Shown: positions 12,206 to 22,690 of the stretch, piece by piece | Numbering within the stretch: position 1 is the stretch's first letter | Layout: every line of letters starts with the position of its first letter | Source: Pinus tabuliformis | Taxonomy: Eukaryota; Streptophyta; Pinopsida; Pinales; Pinaceae | Assembly: GCA_031772625.1 (NCBI GenBank) | Contig: CM062818.1 | Location: 1,283,760,277 to 1,283,824,276, forward strand | Length of the DNA stretch: 64,000 bases | Direction of reading: 5' to 3' | Position numbers and translations under genes: made by a program | Notes under the pieces: model-generated | The model's database searches: none | Told to the model about the DNA's origin: nothing | Seen by the model: the letters and a program-made list of their open reading frames with translations, nothing else

Positions 12206-12299
12206 ACCTATGCACAATATTCATACACTTGATATCTTGATGACCTGCCTGCAAGATCCTATCTTGTAAGTCCATCCCATAGGAGCTCATAGCTACCAA

Positions 12300-13780
12300 G
12301 TGATGTACCTATACTTGTCTACTGAGATCATATGCCACCCAGTCCTCTTTACCTTTTATGTACTTGATCTTGAAATCAAAGTTGCTGATCGTGGCCAACC
12401 ATCTAGCCTTCCTGACATTCAGATTCAATTGGTCAAACAAATACCTCAACCCAATATGATCACTCATAAGTACAAACCTCTTGTAAAGACGATAGTTTCT
12501 CCACATCTTCAATGCATGTATGATCGATACTAACTCAAGATCATGTGTTAGGTAGTTATTCTCATGCTCATTTAGTTTCTGTGACTCATAACATACCACA
12601 TGTCCATCCTGCATAAGGACCCCACGAAGCCCACTCTTGCACGCATATTGCATACCACAAGCTCTTTGTCGAGGTCTCTAATTTGTATCACTGGTGCATG
12701 TGTCAACAACTGCTTAAGTTTCTCAAAGATAGCCTCACACTCCTCTATCCATTAGAACTTCTTACCTTTCCTTTGCAATGATGTGATAGGATAAGAAATT
12801 TGTGAGAAGTTCCCAATGAACCTCCTGTAATAGCCTACCAAACCCATGAAAGATTTTACCTCATCCACATTCTTAGGGGTTACCCACTCCATGATGGCCC
12901 TTATCTTCTCTAGATCTTCCGCAATTCCCTCCTTGGAGACAACATATCCCAAGTAGTGTAATTCAATCTAGAAAAAACTACACTTGTTGAGCTTAACATA
13001 CAATTGATGCTCCCTCAAAAATATCAATACTACTGCTAAGTGCTTGGAATTCTCTTGCTCATTTTTAGAATATACCAGTATATCATTAATGAACACAATA
13101 ACAAACTTATCCAAATATGGTTTTAACACACTATTCATCAAACACATGAATGTAGCTGGAGCATCAGTTAAGCCAAATGGAACAACAACAAACTCATAAT
13201 TCCCATACATAGTCCTGAACATAGTCTTGTAAATGTCCTCCTCTTTGATGCGTACCTTATGGTATCCGGACCTCAAGCCGATCTTCGAGAACATTGTTGC
13301 TCCCTTAAGCTGATTGAACAAGTCATCAATCCTTAGAAAAGGGTACCTATTCTTGAGAGTCACTTTGTTCAATTGCATGTAGTCAATGCATAATTTGAGG
13401 GTTCCATCTTTCTTCTTCACAAACAAGATTGGTGCGCCCCAAGGTGATACACTTGGCCTAATGTATCCCTTATCCAACATTTCCTTCAGCTGCAATTTTA
13501 GCTCAACCAACTCAGGTGTGCTCATCCTGTAAGGTGCTTTTGATGTTGGAGCTGCCTCTAGCACTAACTCAATATACAATTCTACCTCCCTGTGAGGTGG
13601 AAACTCTGTAATTTCCTCAGGGAATACATCTTGAAACTGTTGCAAAACTGGATACCTATTCAACACATATGCATCCTCAACCTCCTTACCCTTATCACTA
13701 GAAATGTGTACTACAAATAGCTTGCACCCCTTCCTGTGGCTATGCTTTTCTTGCATCATTGTCACCATCTTAAATAATGT
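12300..13780 (-). pseudogene. reverse transcriptase and RNase H of element A pol
   Basis: The frame 13768-12968 is 266 residues and carries the RT domain: [33 protein letters not shown], then [15 protein letters not shown] and a [13 protein letters not shown] block. The catalytic motif reads FINDIL where FIDDIL is expected, so one metal-binding Asp has become Asn. The thumb region (SFMGLVGYYRRFI) lies at 12952-12752 after a stop. RNase H is at 12653-12309, with YLTHDLELVSIIHALKMWR and YIKGKEDWVAYDLSR. RT and RNase H copy element RNA into DNA inside the particle. At least three in-frame stops separate the blocks. Confidence 0.85.
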
Positions 13781-13789
13781 GTCTTTCTT

Positions 13790-14125
13790 CTTACCCTACA
13801 AGACTCTTAGTTCCACATTGTCATCAACATGCTCAATAGTTTTATCATAGTAGTCTACCTTGGTTTTATGAAGATACAACCAATCCATGCCCAACAACAT
13901 ATTGTATGATCCCAACTGTAATACATTTAGATGTGCTGCAGTAGGCATATCATTCAAGTCAAATGCACAAGATCTTACCCAATGATGAACTAACTTCTTT
14001 GTACCTGTAGCCAACTGCACTAACCAAGACTTTTCATGCAATTCCTTATTCAAACCACACTTATCCACCAAGTTAGGACTAACATAGATATAATTATATC
14101 TAGGATCAATCAAAATAGGAATAAC
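13790..14125 (-). pseudogene. aspartic protease region of element A
   Basis: The minus frame 14113-13796 (105 residues) follows the gag end and precedes RT. It contains IDPRYNYIYVSPNLVDKCGL, LVQLATGTKK and LGSYNMLLGMDWL, the usual landmarks of the gypsy retropepsin. The active-site region normally reads D-x-G-S in this lineage. Here it is D-P-R-Y, so activity is unlikely. Confidence 0.75.
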
Positions 14126-15091
14126 TTGATCAAAAGCTTACCGTCCATCTCATTGATAGATGCCTCGTGTTCTTCCTTCTTGTTGTCCATTGCTGCATAG
14201 ATACATGGAATACTCTGACCAACATCCCCAACAATTTGTGCCTCCTGTGCACTGTATATCTTAGGCCTTCCACCCTGATGCTGCGGACAATCTCTCCTAA
14301 GGCGTTCCTCACCACATGACCAACACTCCAACTAATCAGTGCCCTCACCTCTATGCTTATGTTGCTATTGTGACCCATGTCCATGTCTGGTTGCATTAAA
14401 TCTCTTTTGTGGTATCATATTTTCTTTCCCATCTGCATTCTAAGGTATTGTTCTCTTAGGCTTCCATTTACCTCTACCTTTGTCTTTTCCCTTCCATCCA
14501 TGCTGAGATTCATTCTTACACTTTGAATGCTCATAGAAATGCTTCAATTTCCCAATGACTTCCTCAAGTGACCGAGGCTCATCATACTCAATCCGATTTC
14601 TAAATGCTAATGGAAAACCACTGACAAATCTCTAAACTTTAGCCTTCTCATCAGTAAGATACGGTACATACCTCAATAGCTCTAAAAACTTGGTGGTGTA
14701 CTCTTCATTTGTCATTGATCCCATCTTTATCTCATAGAATTCTTTAGCCTGACTGTCGTAGTATCTTTTTGACAAGTATTTCTTCCTAAAAAGCCTCGTA
14801 ACTCTCACCAACTCAAGTCATCCGTCTTGATATCTATGAATCTCTTAACATCTTATCACCAGATGCCTGCTTTACCTTTCAAACTGAAGATAGCTATTTC
14901 GACCTTCATGTTATCTCTGTACTCATGCAACTCAAAGAATTTGTTCATCCCAAGTATCCAAGCCTCTCCGTCTTCTATCTTCTTCACATATCCATCAAAA
15001 GTAGGTAGTTTTTCTTTCTTGAGTTCATCCAACAAGTATCTCCTATCATTCCTCTTGTAAGGATGATAGCTGGTGACCACCAGGATCGCAA
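14125..15091 (-). pseudogene. gag of element A, main part
   Basis: On the minus strand, 15080-14856 encodes LKKEKLPTFDGYVKKIEDGE and AWILGMNKFFELHEYRDNMK, the start of a gypsy gag domain. The remaining gag (14850-14400) is spread over frames with several stops. A zinc knuckle at 14331-14290 reads CWSCGEERLRRDC, where the conserved His has become Arg. The spacer QSIPCIYAAMDNK follows. The reading frame continues across the B insertion point into 32210-32620. Confidence 0.78.
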
Positions 15092-15096
15092 CAATA
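15092..15096. repeat. target-site duplication CAATA, left copy (element B)
   Basis: CAATA here matches 32205-32209. If B and one copy are removed, the gag frame of A reads straight through. Confidence 0.75.
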
Positions 15097-15687
15097 TTGC
15101 TGCAACTCCTGGGCTACCTATTTTACTCTTATCAACCTGGTAGTTCGTAACAAACTTGGAAGCGACGATGCTGTATGAACAAGTACTAGTTCTTATTACA
15201 GGTTGTCACTTGGTTAGCCGGCGCAAGATCGCTAGGAGCTCAAACCAACTTCTATGGATTCTAGAAGAAGCTCTATATGTGATGAAAGGAAAAAGATATT
15301 ACTCTATTGATGCTATTCTACTTCCAGAAAGGAAGATTGAAATGTAAAGCAAACTAAGGAAATCCTAGTTAACCACTAATCCTACTTTTGCAGAAAGCAC
15401 TATGAAAATCATGAAAATAATGCCAGTATCTACTCAAGGAACTAAACAACATCTACCTAAGATATTTCTAAAAGTAAATGAGAAAAAAGCATATTTTTGG
15501 ATTTTTATGTATTTTTATGTGAATTTGTTATGCATGTAATTTATTTGTTTGTGAATGTGGCAATGGATAGGTGGCGATGGAGGGCAGTTTTGGGACTTGA
15601 GAGGATGTAGGATGGTGTGGATGGGTCCTAGGAGGTATCAGGTGGCCTTCTGGAGGATTTTCCCAAACTCGGCCTTCAAAAGAAAGC

Positions 15688-15762
15688 CTACAGGAAAATC
15701 TACAGGAGGACACAGGAAATCTACAGGAGGAAAAACAATGTTCTACAGGAGGCCTACAGGGG
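15688..15762 (+). repeat. CTACAGGAG motif cluster in LTR of B
   Basis: Five CTACAGG words plus one CACAGG lie within 75 bases. The other LTR holds the same cluster (about 30702-30777). Inverted copies occur inside the element at 22843-22918 and near 23990. Confidence 0.75.
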
Positions 15763-16500
15763 GAGGCCGAGAGCAGTTTTTACTATTTTTGAGGTGTGAG
15801 AGTGGGTGGAAAAGGTAGATGGAGGTTGGGATGAAGTGTTAGGGCACCTAGGGTCTACCAAGAATCATTAGGAGAGAGAAATATGATTGGATTTGCTCAA
15901 GGATAGAGGAAGAAATTCTATGGAAAATGCAGGAAAATAAGGCGGAATTGAGGGGAGGCTTGGGTGACCTGTAGGGAATGGATCAGATGGAGGATGGAAT
16001 GGATGATAGGCTAGCCTGCTGCTAGAATATATCTACTGCATAAACAACTGACGGTCAACCAATGGGATCAAGCAAGCAAGGAAATAAGTGCATCAAAAAA
16101 CAGAGTTTTTACATCAAAGTAAACTATGATCTATGAAAGGAAATGCTGATAACCATTGCATGAAAGGAAAGCATGAAAGAAGAATGTTTCAAATAAGGAA
16201 ATGAGCATTATGAAGAAGTTTTGAAGCAAAACAAACTAGACTATGAACCAATTAGAAAGCTGCAAACACTAGAAGTCCTATGAAGGAGGAAAATCTGTGT
16301 TTTTGGGGCAACAAGAGGGTCTTTGCTTCAAATCATTGTCCCAAAGGGAGGAAGAGAGGCCAAGGCATTGTTGCTAGCTTTTTGGATCTTTTCTTTATCA
16401 CTGCTTAATCGAATATAAAAAGAACAAATGGAAGCAAACTACTGAATCATCAAAAAGCAACATATTCTTAACCATAAGAGGAGTGCATCTAACAGCAACC

Positions 16501-16505
16501 TAATC
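16501..16505. repeat. target-site duplication TAATC, left copy (element C)
   Basis: TAATC here matches 19392-19396. The undisturbed sequence in the other B LTR (about 31518) has a single TAATC. Confidence 0.88.
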
Positions 16506-16938
16506 TGTAGTGTACCTAGGGGGGATAATATGGGGTAAAAAGGGAGGTACCCAAGGGAATAATGTAATAATGGGATGGACCATAGTAATAAATAAGGTGG
16601 TTAACCCGTATCATGTAAGGGACCACAAGTAGTTAGTAATAATGTAATGGGCCCATGGTATTAGATAGATGGTATTGAGGGAACCATGGTAATGACCCAT
16701 GGTATTGTATGTATGAGGCCTATATAGAGGCTAGAGACTCCCCATTGAGAGATGTCAAGGATTATTGTATGAACAGGCATATGGCTTGTGGAGTGTTTTC
16801 CTTCCTTAATGAGTGAATGTACGATGTTGCTATACCTTAAGGGTTTTGATTAATAAAGTGACGAATTTTTATATTCAGATCTTGTTATTCTTGGGTTTAT
16901 TGCTATTCTAATATATTTTTTGAGTCAGATCTATAACA
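16506..16938 (+). mobile_element. 5' LTR of element C
   Basis: Starts TGTAGTGTACC and ends CTATAACA. It has a TATA element at 16721-16727 and AATAAA at 16852-16857. It closely matches 18959-19391. Confidence 0.9.
16721..16727 (+). promoter_or_regulatory. TATA element in 5' LTR of C
   Basis: TATATAG is preceded by GAGGCC and conserved at 19174-19180 in the 3' LTR and in the related LTR at 36113-36689. Confidence 0.6.
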
Positions 16939-16940
16939 AG

Positions 16941-16952
16941 TGGTATCAGAGC
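16941..16952 (+). promoter_or_regulatory. primer-binding site of element C
   Basis: TGGTATCAGAGC lies two bases after the LTR. It is the complement of the plant initiator-Met tRNA 3' end. Confidence 0.88.
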
Positions 16953-17001
16953 ACTTTCTTAGGAAAAAGTGGAGAATTTTTTTTTTTTAATTTTTGCAGG
17001 A

Positions 17002-17590
17002 ATTTTTTGGGGCAGCGAGTTTGCAGATCAGATCTAAATGTTTTGGGAAAAAATATGAAAAATATAATTGTAGATTTGGATTCTTTATGAAAAAATACCC
17101 AAGTTCAAAAAAAAAAATTGGCCAATTGGAGTCGGGATGAAGGCGATATCGTTGATCTAAAAATCAGTGGTGTTGTAGACATTTTTCGGGGCGACAAGTT
17201 TGCAGATCAGATCTATACATTTTGGTACAAAATCTGCAAAACGTAATTGTAGATCTAGATTCTTTGTGAAAAAATACCCGATTTCAAAAAAAAAAGATCA
17301 GCCGAATCGGAGTCCGGATGAAGGAGATATCGCTGATCTAAAAATCAGTGGTGTTGCAGACATTTTTTTGGGCAATGAGTTTGTGGCGCAGATTTGTATG
17401 TTTTGGGGAAAAATATGCAAAAAATAATTGTAGATCTGGATTCTTTGTGAAAAAATAACCAATTTCAAAAAAAAAAATCAGTCGAATCGGAGTTCGGATG
17501 AGGGAGATATCGCTGATTTAAAATCAGCTCCTTTCTCAGAATTTTTGGTGACGAAGGGAGAGTTGCAGCGCGGATCTGAAATTCCAGTGC
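17002..17590 (+). repeat. about 180-bp tandem repeats in the leader of element C
   Basis: Three adjacent units start at 17002, 17181 and 17362 (179, 181 and about 170 bases). Each runs from ATTTTT, through GTTTGCAGATCAGATCT-like sequence and an A-run, to GATATCG(C/T)TGAT and CAGTGGTGTTGCAGAC. A partial fourth unit starts near 17536. The units are alike but clearly diverged. They lie between the primer-binding site and gag, where packaging signals are usual. Confidence 0.88.
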
Positions 17591-17689
17591 CTAGATTGGG
17601 ATTTATATCACATGGGAAGATGCAGAATGGCCATTCCATTTCTGAAACAAGTCATAATAAATATTTTGAGCAATATTGACTAAACTATG

Positions 17690-18486
17690 GCCATTTCAAA
17701 TTTTCGCCAAGTAAGTGAATTTTTTTTTTCAAAACCCTCTTCATGGCGATTCTATTTTTTACAGGGAAAGATAATGGTCCTACTATTGAAGAATTCATAA
17801 AATATTTAAAAAAAAACCATCCGAAATATTGGAAAAGTTTCTTATGGCTTAATTTGAAAGAAGAGGCTGCCATATGGTGGAACTCTCTTGGCATCAAACA
17901 GTTGTCCAAATTTTCAGATGAAGAATTTGCAAAACTCCTTATGGACAAATGGTCTCGTGCTAGAAAAAAGAATGAGAAATGTAAGGGGTTATTTTCTATT
18001 GGTGTCTCCTTATTGCAGGTTCATGGATTGATTCAGAAGGAGAAAATCATTGTGTCTATAAATCCGAGTTGCAAGCAAAATCTCATAAATGTCAACTTGG
18101 CAAAAAAATTGCAAGTGCCGGCAAAACACATTGAAAACACACAGGTTGATGATGAGGATGTTCAAGTTTATAAGGATTTAAAGCTTTCTATGGATAAGTA
18201 TGTGTTGCATGATGATTTTTATACTTCAGATATGGATAACATGGTTGTTGTTTTGGGATATCCTTGGATGGAATCCGTGGGTACTGTCAATATTAATGTG
18301 CAGAAGAAATTCCTGAAGCTCTGGTATAAAAAGAAGAAAATTACATTACAGGATATTTCCATCAATAGACAGGTAGATTCCATAGAGGTTGAAGCAGAAG
18401 ATGTTCTAGGGACTGACATATCAAATGATGAGCCATTGATGGTCGACAACCACACACAAACATCAAACCTGGTACCAGAAAAATAG
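17690..18486 (+). pseudogene. gag and protease-like ORF of element C
   Basis: The open frame 17743-18486 has 247 residues. The N-terminal part is gag: FTGKDNGPTIEEF, KNHPKYWKSFLWLNLKEEAA, then WWNSLG and a DEEFAKLLMDKW block. From about residue 90 it resembles a gypsy retropepsin fold, with NLINVNLAKKLQ and VVLGYPWMESVGT. The active-site Asp-Ser-Gly is replaced by N-P-S, so it is probably inactive. The natural start may be ATG 17690, whose frame (MAISNFRQ) joins the gag frame after a one-base shift in a T-run. After the stop at 18484-18486, similar-frame sequence continues with further stops to about 18958. Confidence 0.75.
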
Positions 18487-18942
18487 GTAGAGGTGGAAGC
18501 AGAAAATGTTACATCAGAGGGGGACTTAGTGGTTGAAGTAACATTGAAAAATAAAAAACAACTACAGGCACCACAATAGGTACGAGATACCCATCAGGCT
18601 CCATTAGGTGGTGAATTAAAGAAAAATACATTGTTCGTTAAAACTTCAGCATATCACCACCCACATCACCCCGCAAGAAAACAACCAACAAGATGGCAAC
18701 GAATTAGCCACAAGGACAACAACTCCCACATGATAGATAGAGAGGAGTGCCAATCCACCTACTACACATCAACACAGAAGAGCTGCCACGGTCAACTTCC
18801 ATCTCAAGCAAGCGAGGCACCAGCGAGATCGAGAATTCACCTTTCTCTTGGATGGCTAGATGCACATGCATGGTACCAGTGGACTACTCTTTTGAGTAGA
18901 TCTTGTTATTTGTGTTCTTCCCATGTTTCGGGGACGAAACAT
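18487..18942 (+). pseudogene. degraded distal coding sequence of element C
   Basis: Frames with acidic and Lys-rich content (EVEAENVTSEGD) continue after the gag-protease stop. A frame 18631-18963 then runs to the polypurine tract. The last part (TTTCGGGGACGAAAC just before the G-run) resembles the end of gypsy pol, which suggests C arose by loss of RT and integrase from a full element. Confidence 0.4.
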
Positions 18943-18958
18943 GTTAAGGGGGGTGGAA
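18943..18958 (+). promoter_or_regulatory. polypurine tract of element C
   Basis: TTAAGGGGGGTGGAA lies directly before the 3' LTR. Confidence 0.75.
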
Positions 18959-19391
18959 AGTAGTGTACCTAGGGGGGATAATATGGGGTACAAAGGGAGG
19001 TACCCAAGGGAATAATGTAATAATGGGATGGGCCATAGTAATAAGTAAGGTGGTTAACCCATATCATGTAAGGGACCACAAGTAGTTAGTAATAATGTAA
19101 TGGGCCCATGGTATTAGACAGATGGTATTGAGGGAACTATGGTAATGACCCATGGTATTGTATGTATGAGGCCTATATAGAGGCTAGAGACTCCCCATTG
19201 AGAGATGTCAAGGATTATTGTATGAACAGGAATATGGCTTGTGGAGTGTTCTCCTTCCTTAAGGAGTGAATGTATGGTGTTGCCTTACCTTAAGGGTTTT
19301 GATTAATAAAGTGAAGCATTTTTATATTAAGATCTTGTTATTCTTGGGTTTATTTCTATTCTAATATATTTTCTGGGTCAGATCTATAACA
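18959..19391 (+). mobile_element. 3' LTR of element C
   Basis: Same length as the 5' LTR (433 bp). The first base has changed from T to A (AGTAGTG). It ends ATAACA and is followed by TAATC. TATATAG is at 19174-19180. Confidence 0.9.
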
Positions 19392-19653
19392 TAATCTACA
19401 AACTGAAATGAGACATACAAATACAAGTAAAGAGGAGCTTGGCTGCTTGGATTGGGCTCTAACCCAAGAGCTTCAGCCCTCTGAGGTAACTCAGTGCTAA
19501 TTCAAAAAGGATTCCATCTTTATTCTCAAAACAATAACAAGGTTACATGAACTGTCAAGATAATAAGCTCGAAGTTGAGCAGAGTTTACATAAGCAAAAC
19601 TGCAGCAAAAATCCAACAAAAATCCGACCCTAGTGAGGCCCTAAGCCTCTCTA

Positions 19654-19659
19654 CTTATA
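19654..19659 (-). promoter_or_regulatory. TATA element in 3' LTR of B
   Basis: The minus strand reads TATAAGTAGAGAGG, the usual look of a plant LTR core promoter. It is conserved at 31768-31773. Confidence 0.55.
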
Positions 19660-20090
19660 CAAATGAAGCTACCAACAACTTCCTCAAAATCAGGGAGGCT
19701 TGGCTCCCAAAACTCGAGATAAACATCAGTTATCCTCCACTTGCTTGGTTGCCTGCAAATGCATGACTTGGTTGCTTGTACTCTGAGCTGAATGAAGGGG
19801 AATTCGAAGTAAGGAATAATAAATGAGGGGGATTCCCTCTTATAAGTCCTCTCCTTTGTCCACTTCGAGTTATTGCTTCCATTTTTTCATTGGATCCTTG
19901 ACTTTGACCACAAAATTCATCAAAAATCTGCATTAAACACATATTAGACCACATGGCATCATAACTAACTCAACTCACTCTATAAGCATAAATATAATTA
20001 GAAAATCATACAATAAGCTAAGAGAATGGTTGATTTGACTAAGTTAGAAGGTAAAATGAGCCCATATAATTACCCATTTATGAGGCTCAT

Positions 20091-20106
20091 CATCACCCCC
20101 CTATTG
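20091..20106 (-). promoter_or_regulatory. polypurine tract of element B
   Basis: The minus strand reads AATAGGGGGGTGATG just before the LTR start. Confidence 0.65.
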
Positions 20107-20132
20107 AAAGTGTTGCTCATCCTTTGAGCAAC

Positions 20133-22690
20133 TTAGTCCATATCCTCATCTTTTATGGCTCTGGTGGCCTCCCTAGCATCCCATGCTTCTGATGTGGTCT
20201 CTTCTTCTTTGTTATAGAATCCTGCCTTCCTGTCTACCTCTTCCCATTGCTTTTGCTCTTCTTCTTTTTTTTTCTGCCTTCTAGCATGCCTAGCAGCATT
20301 GGGGGACTGAATTTGAGACCAATCCAATTGACCTTCAACCTCTGCATGGAGCGCTTGTGCATTGGCACTCTCCTTAATGCCTCTTTCATCCTCATTGGGG
20401 AATGATACTCCCTGATCTGCAGACTATGTGGTAAGGTGTTCCGTCTCCTCATACATGCATGCACATAGTCATCCTCAAGTAACCTTTCCATATCCTCAAA
20501 ATGTGCAATGGATTGAGCCTGATCACTGATATATCTAGGGGCAATTTGAGGATTATGTGCAAGCAGGTTATGTGTGTTGATGAGTGCCATGGGGTTTGAT
20601 GGCTCAGCTCTGATCATTAAGGGCTCATTCTGTTCTTTTATCATCAACCTTCTTATTTCTGCTGCCCTTAACTCTTCATGGTTCATCCATGAGGCCATGG
20701 CCATTAGTTGCAGGTCCCCTAGCCTAGAATTGGGATCCCACACATTCATGTCTGTGAGGGCCATGTTATGCAGATAGAATTATGCCATCTTTGCCTTATC
20801 TTCTGATGTGCTTTGGTCACACAGGTCCATAAACTGCCTGTAATCTTGGAAAGGCATTGTGCCTCTTTGTGCCAAAGTCTTTATCTGAAATTGCATCCAT
20901 TGGTCCTTGAGATACAGGCCATAGGATTTTGCTGGTGTCCTATATTGCAATGCCTCCATGGACCAGCTAGCCATGCATGCCAGTTGGGTCTCTTTCTCTT
21001 GCAGCTGTCTTCTTAGCAATTCATTTTCAATTTCAAGGTGACTTCTTCTGGTTGCTTCTTTGTGTCTGACAACACTTAAAACTCTGCCCATTTCTCTGAG
21101 TTTGTTCTCCATGTGGCCAATATCCTCAACTCCTTTGGATTTGGCGATTTTCATCCACCTATGGGTCCTTATTCTTTCTTTCTCTAATTCAAAGAATAGT
21201 GGAATTACAAATTTTTGTGGAATGATTCTTCCCCACTCAAGAATATTGTAGTAAGAGCCAAGACTAGGCTGGGGATCATGTTATTGTGCCTCTGTTGCTC
21301 CTTCCTTACCCTGTGGCTATTCTTCTACCATTTTTTCAAGTTTTTGGGTCTCCTGTAGAACAGTCTGTGCCTATTGTACGACTGTTTTTTAGTCTTGTAG
21401 TTCTACTTTTTCTTTCCATGTGGGAGATCTAGGTGTCCCCCTTTCATAAGTGATAGGTGCCTTGGAAGGGGATTATTTTCCTTGGGTAGAGGGTGAATCT
21501 TCAATAATAATTGGCACTTTATAAGAAGGTTGGGGTTTCCCTGTTTTGATCCTTGTGCTCTTCCTAGCCCTGAAATACATTGAGGTCTGCCTCTTCCTCT
21601 TTTGTTTTGGTTTGATTGGTGTGCTGAGGGCAGTGAGAGAAGCTGCTGCCTCTCTTTCTAGGGTCTCAGGAGACACTTCTATCTTTTTTGCCCCTTTTGC
21701 TCCTTCTTCTGTCTCTTTCTTTGTCTCTGTTTTCTCTGTTCCTTCAGTTTTCTCCTCCTCTCTTTTGGTTTCTTTCTTCTTTCCTTCTTGTTCCTCTAAA
21801 TCACCAGTTTCTTCACCTTCTCCCCCTTGTTTCTCTTCCTCCTCACTACCAGTAGGGCTAATATCATAGGTTAGGGTCTTTATGTCATCTTCAGTAGTCA
21901 TGTTTCAGAAAATGTCCCATGCTATGGGGATTGTAAATGTATGGAGGGCTTCTTCCACTAAAATTTTGATTAACCCATGGTGAACTAGCTGGTCTGGATT
22001 TCCTACTTTTACTTTAGTACTGGAGTCAATGAGGGACTGCAGGAGGAAGTAGGGGATGCTAAGCTTCTGAGGGGCTTGAGTGTCCATGGCATACCTTAAT
22101 TCATGCATGATTCTAAAGTGGTAACCATAGACAATGATGTACCTCCCCTCACAGGAAACATACTTGATTATCTAATAGCTAACCTCATCCCAAGGGTATG
22201 GTATGCTAGCCTTTCTTATGCCATTCTTATCTTCTACAAGGGTTTCATTGTTTTGGAAGAAGTTTTTCTTGGCAGCCTGGCCAATTGGTTTTTCATCCTT
22301 ACTCCAAGGCAACCCAACAGGAAGGGTAGTGACCCTACTGATAAATTTAGGGGTTACCTCCATGGAAAGGCCTCCAAAGGTTACAGTGACATGTGTTCTA
22401 GAGTAAGGGACCAAAGAGTGGGAAAATTACTGAGCAATCTCCTCATCAAACCCTCAGAATTTCAAAAAAAGCTCATCCAATTTGCTCTTGTGAATATGTC
22501 TGCTACTTGGGGGTGTGCATGGAGCCTGGAGGAGTTGGTGGGCTCCTTCCTCATAAAACCTCTTGTCATTTTGTGTATGCTTCCTTGGAAAACCAACTAT
22601 GGAAATGGAGAGAACAATTTTTTTGAAGAAAAACAGAGAGACAGAGACTGTGTTTTTTTTTTAAGAAATAAGCAAAAATTCTTTTTATGA
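20133..22690 (-). pseudogene. extra ORF downstream of pol in element B (Athila env-like/plant transposon protein)
   Basis: Minus-strand frames joined by frameshifts span about 850 codons. The N-terminal domain (22690-21905) has VTFGGLSMEVTPKFISRVTT, then PVGLPWSKDEKPIGQAAKK, and later PQKLSIPYFLLQSLID with LVHHGLIKILVEEAL. This pattern recalls the putative plant transposon protein domain found in the extra ORF of Athila/Tat elements. Next comes an acidic Glu/Lys/Thr-rich part (21869-21700) with a basic patch (KQKRKR). Then a coiled-coil-like stretch, IENELLRRQLQEKETQ (21050-21000), and a charged tail ending at 20133. I see no signal peptide or membrane segment, so 'env-like' is only a positional label. 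Function unknown. Confidence 0.68.

Larger units (their letters stand above)
16506..19391 (+). mobile_element. element C: non-autonomous LTR retrotransposon with gag/protease only
   Basis: This 2886-bp unit has two 433-bp LTRs, a TGGTATCAGAGC primer-binding site, a long leader and one gag-protease-like ORF. A G-rich polypurine tract and a perfect TAATC duplication complete it. No RT, RNase H or integrase sequence is present in the 2.0 kb interior, so mobility must have used proteins from another element. The design fits the class described as terminal-repeat retrotransposons with a GAG domain (TR-GAG). By eye the LTRs differ at roughly 20 positions. C is the youngest insertion of the nest by position. 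Confidence 0.88.
15097..20090 (-). mobile_element. 3' LTR of element B, split by element C
   Basis: The parts 15097-16505 and 19397-20090 align with 30114-32204 throughout. Minus-strand TATAAGTAGAGAGG (TATA core at 19654-19659) is conserved in the other LTR. A cluster of CTACAGGAG motifs lies at 15688-15762. The open frames at 15156-15347, 15555-15818 and 19575-19766 recur in the other LTR but lie antisense to the element and differ mainly by amino-acid changes, so I do not call them genes. Confidence 0.85.

Noticed and set aside
15156-15818. Open frames inside the B LTR (15156-15347, 15555-15818), recurring at 30172-30363 and 30571-30858
   Set aside because: They lie antisense to the element. 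The two LTR copies differ mostly by amino-acid changes, and the KSTGG-like repetition simply reflects the CTACAGGAG motif cluster.
21546-21869. Plus-strand 107-residue Ser/Phe/Val-rich frame
   Set aside because: It is the complement of the acidic Glu/Lys-rich part of the extra ORF of B, which has a much better coding context.
22103-22690. Plus-strand 195-residue frame
   Set aside because: It lies antisense to the conserved N-terminal domain of the B extra ORF and has no recognisable domain.
20133-22690. Calling the B extra ORF a viral envelope gene
   Set aside because: No signal peptide, membrane-spanning segment or furin-like site is visible. The resemblance is to the plant transposon protein domain.
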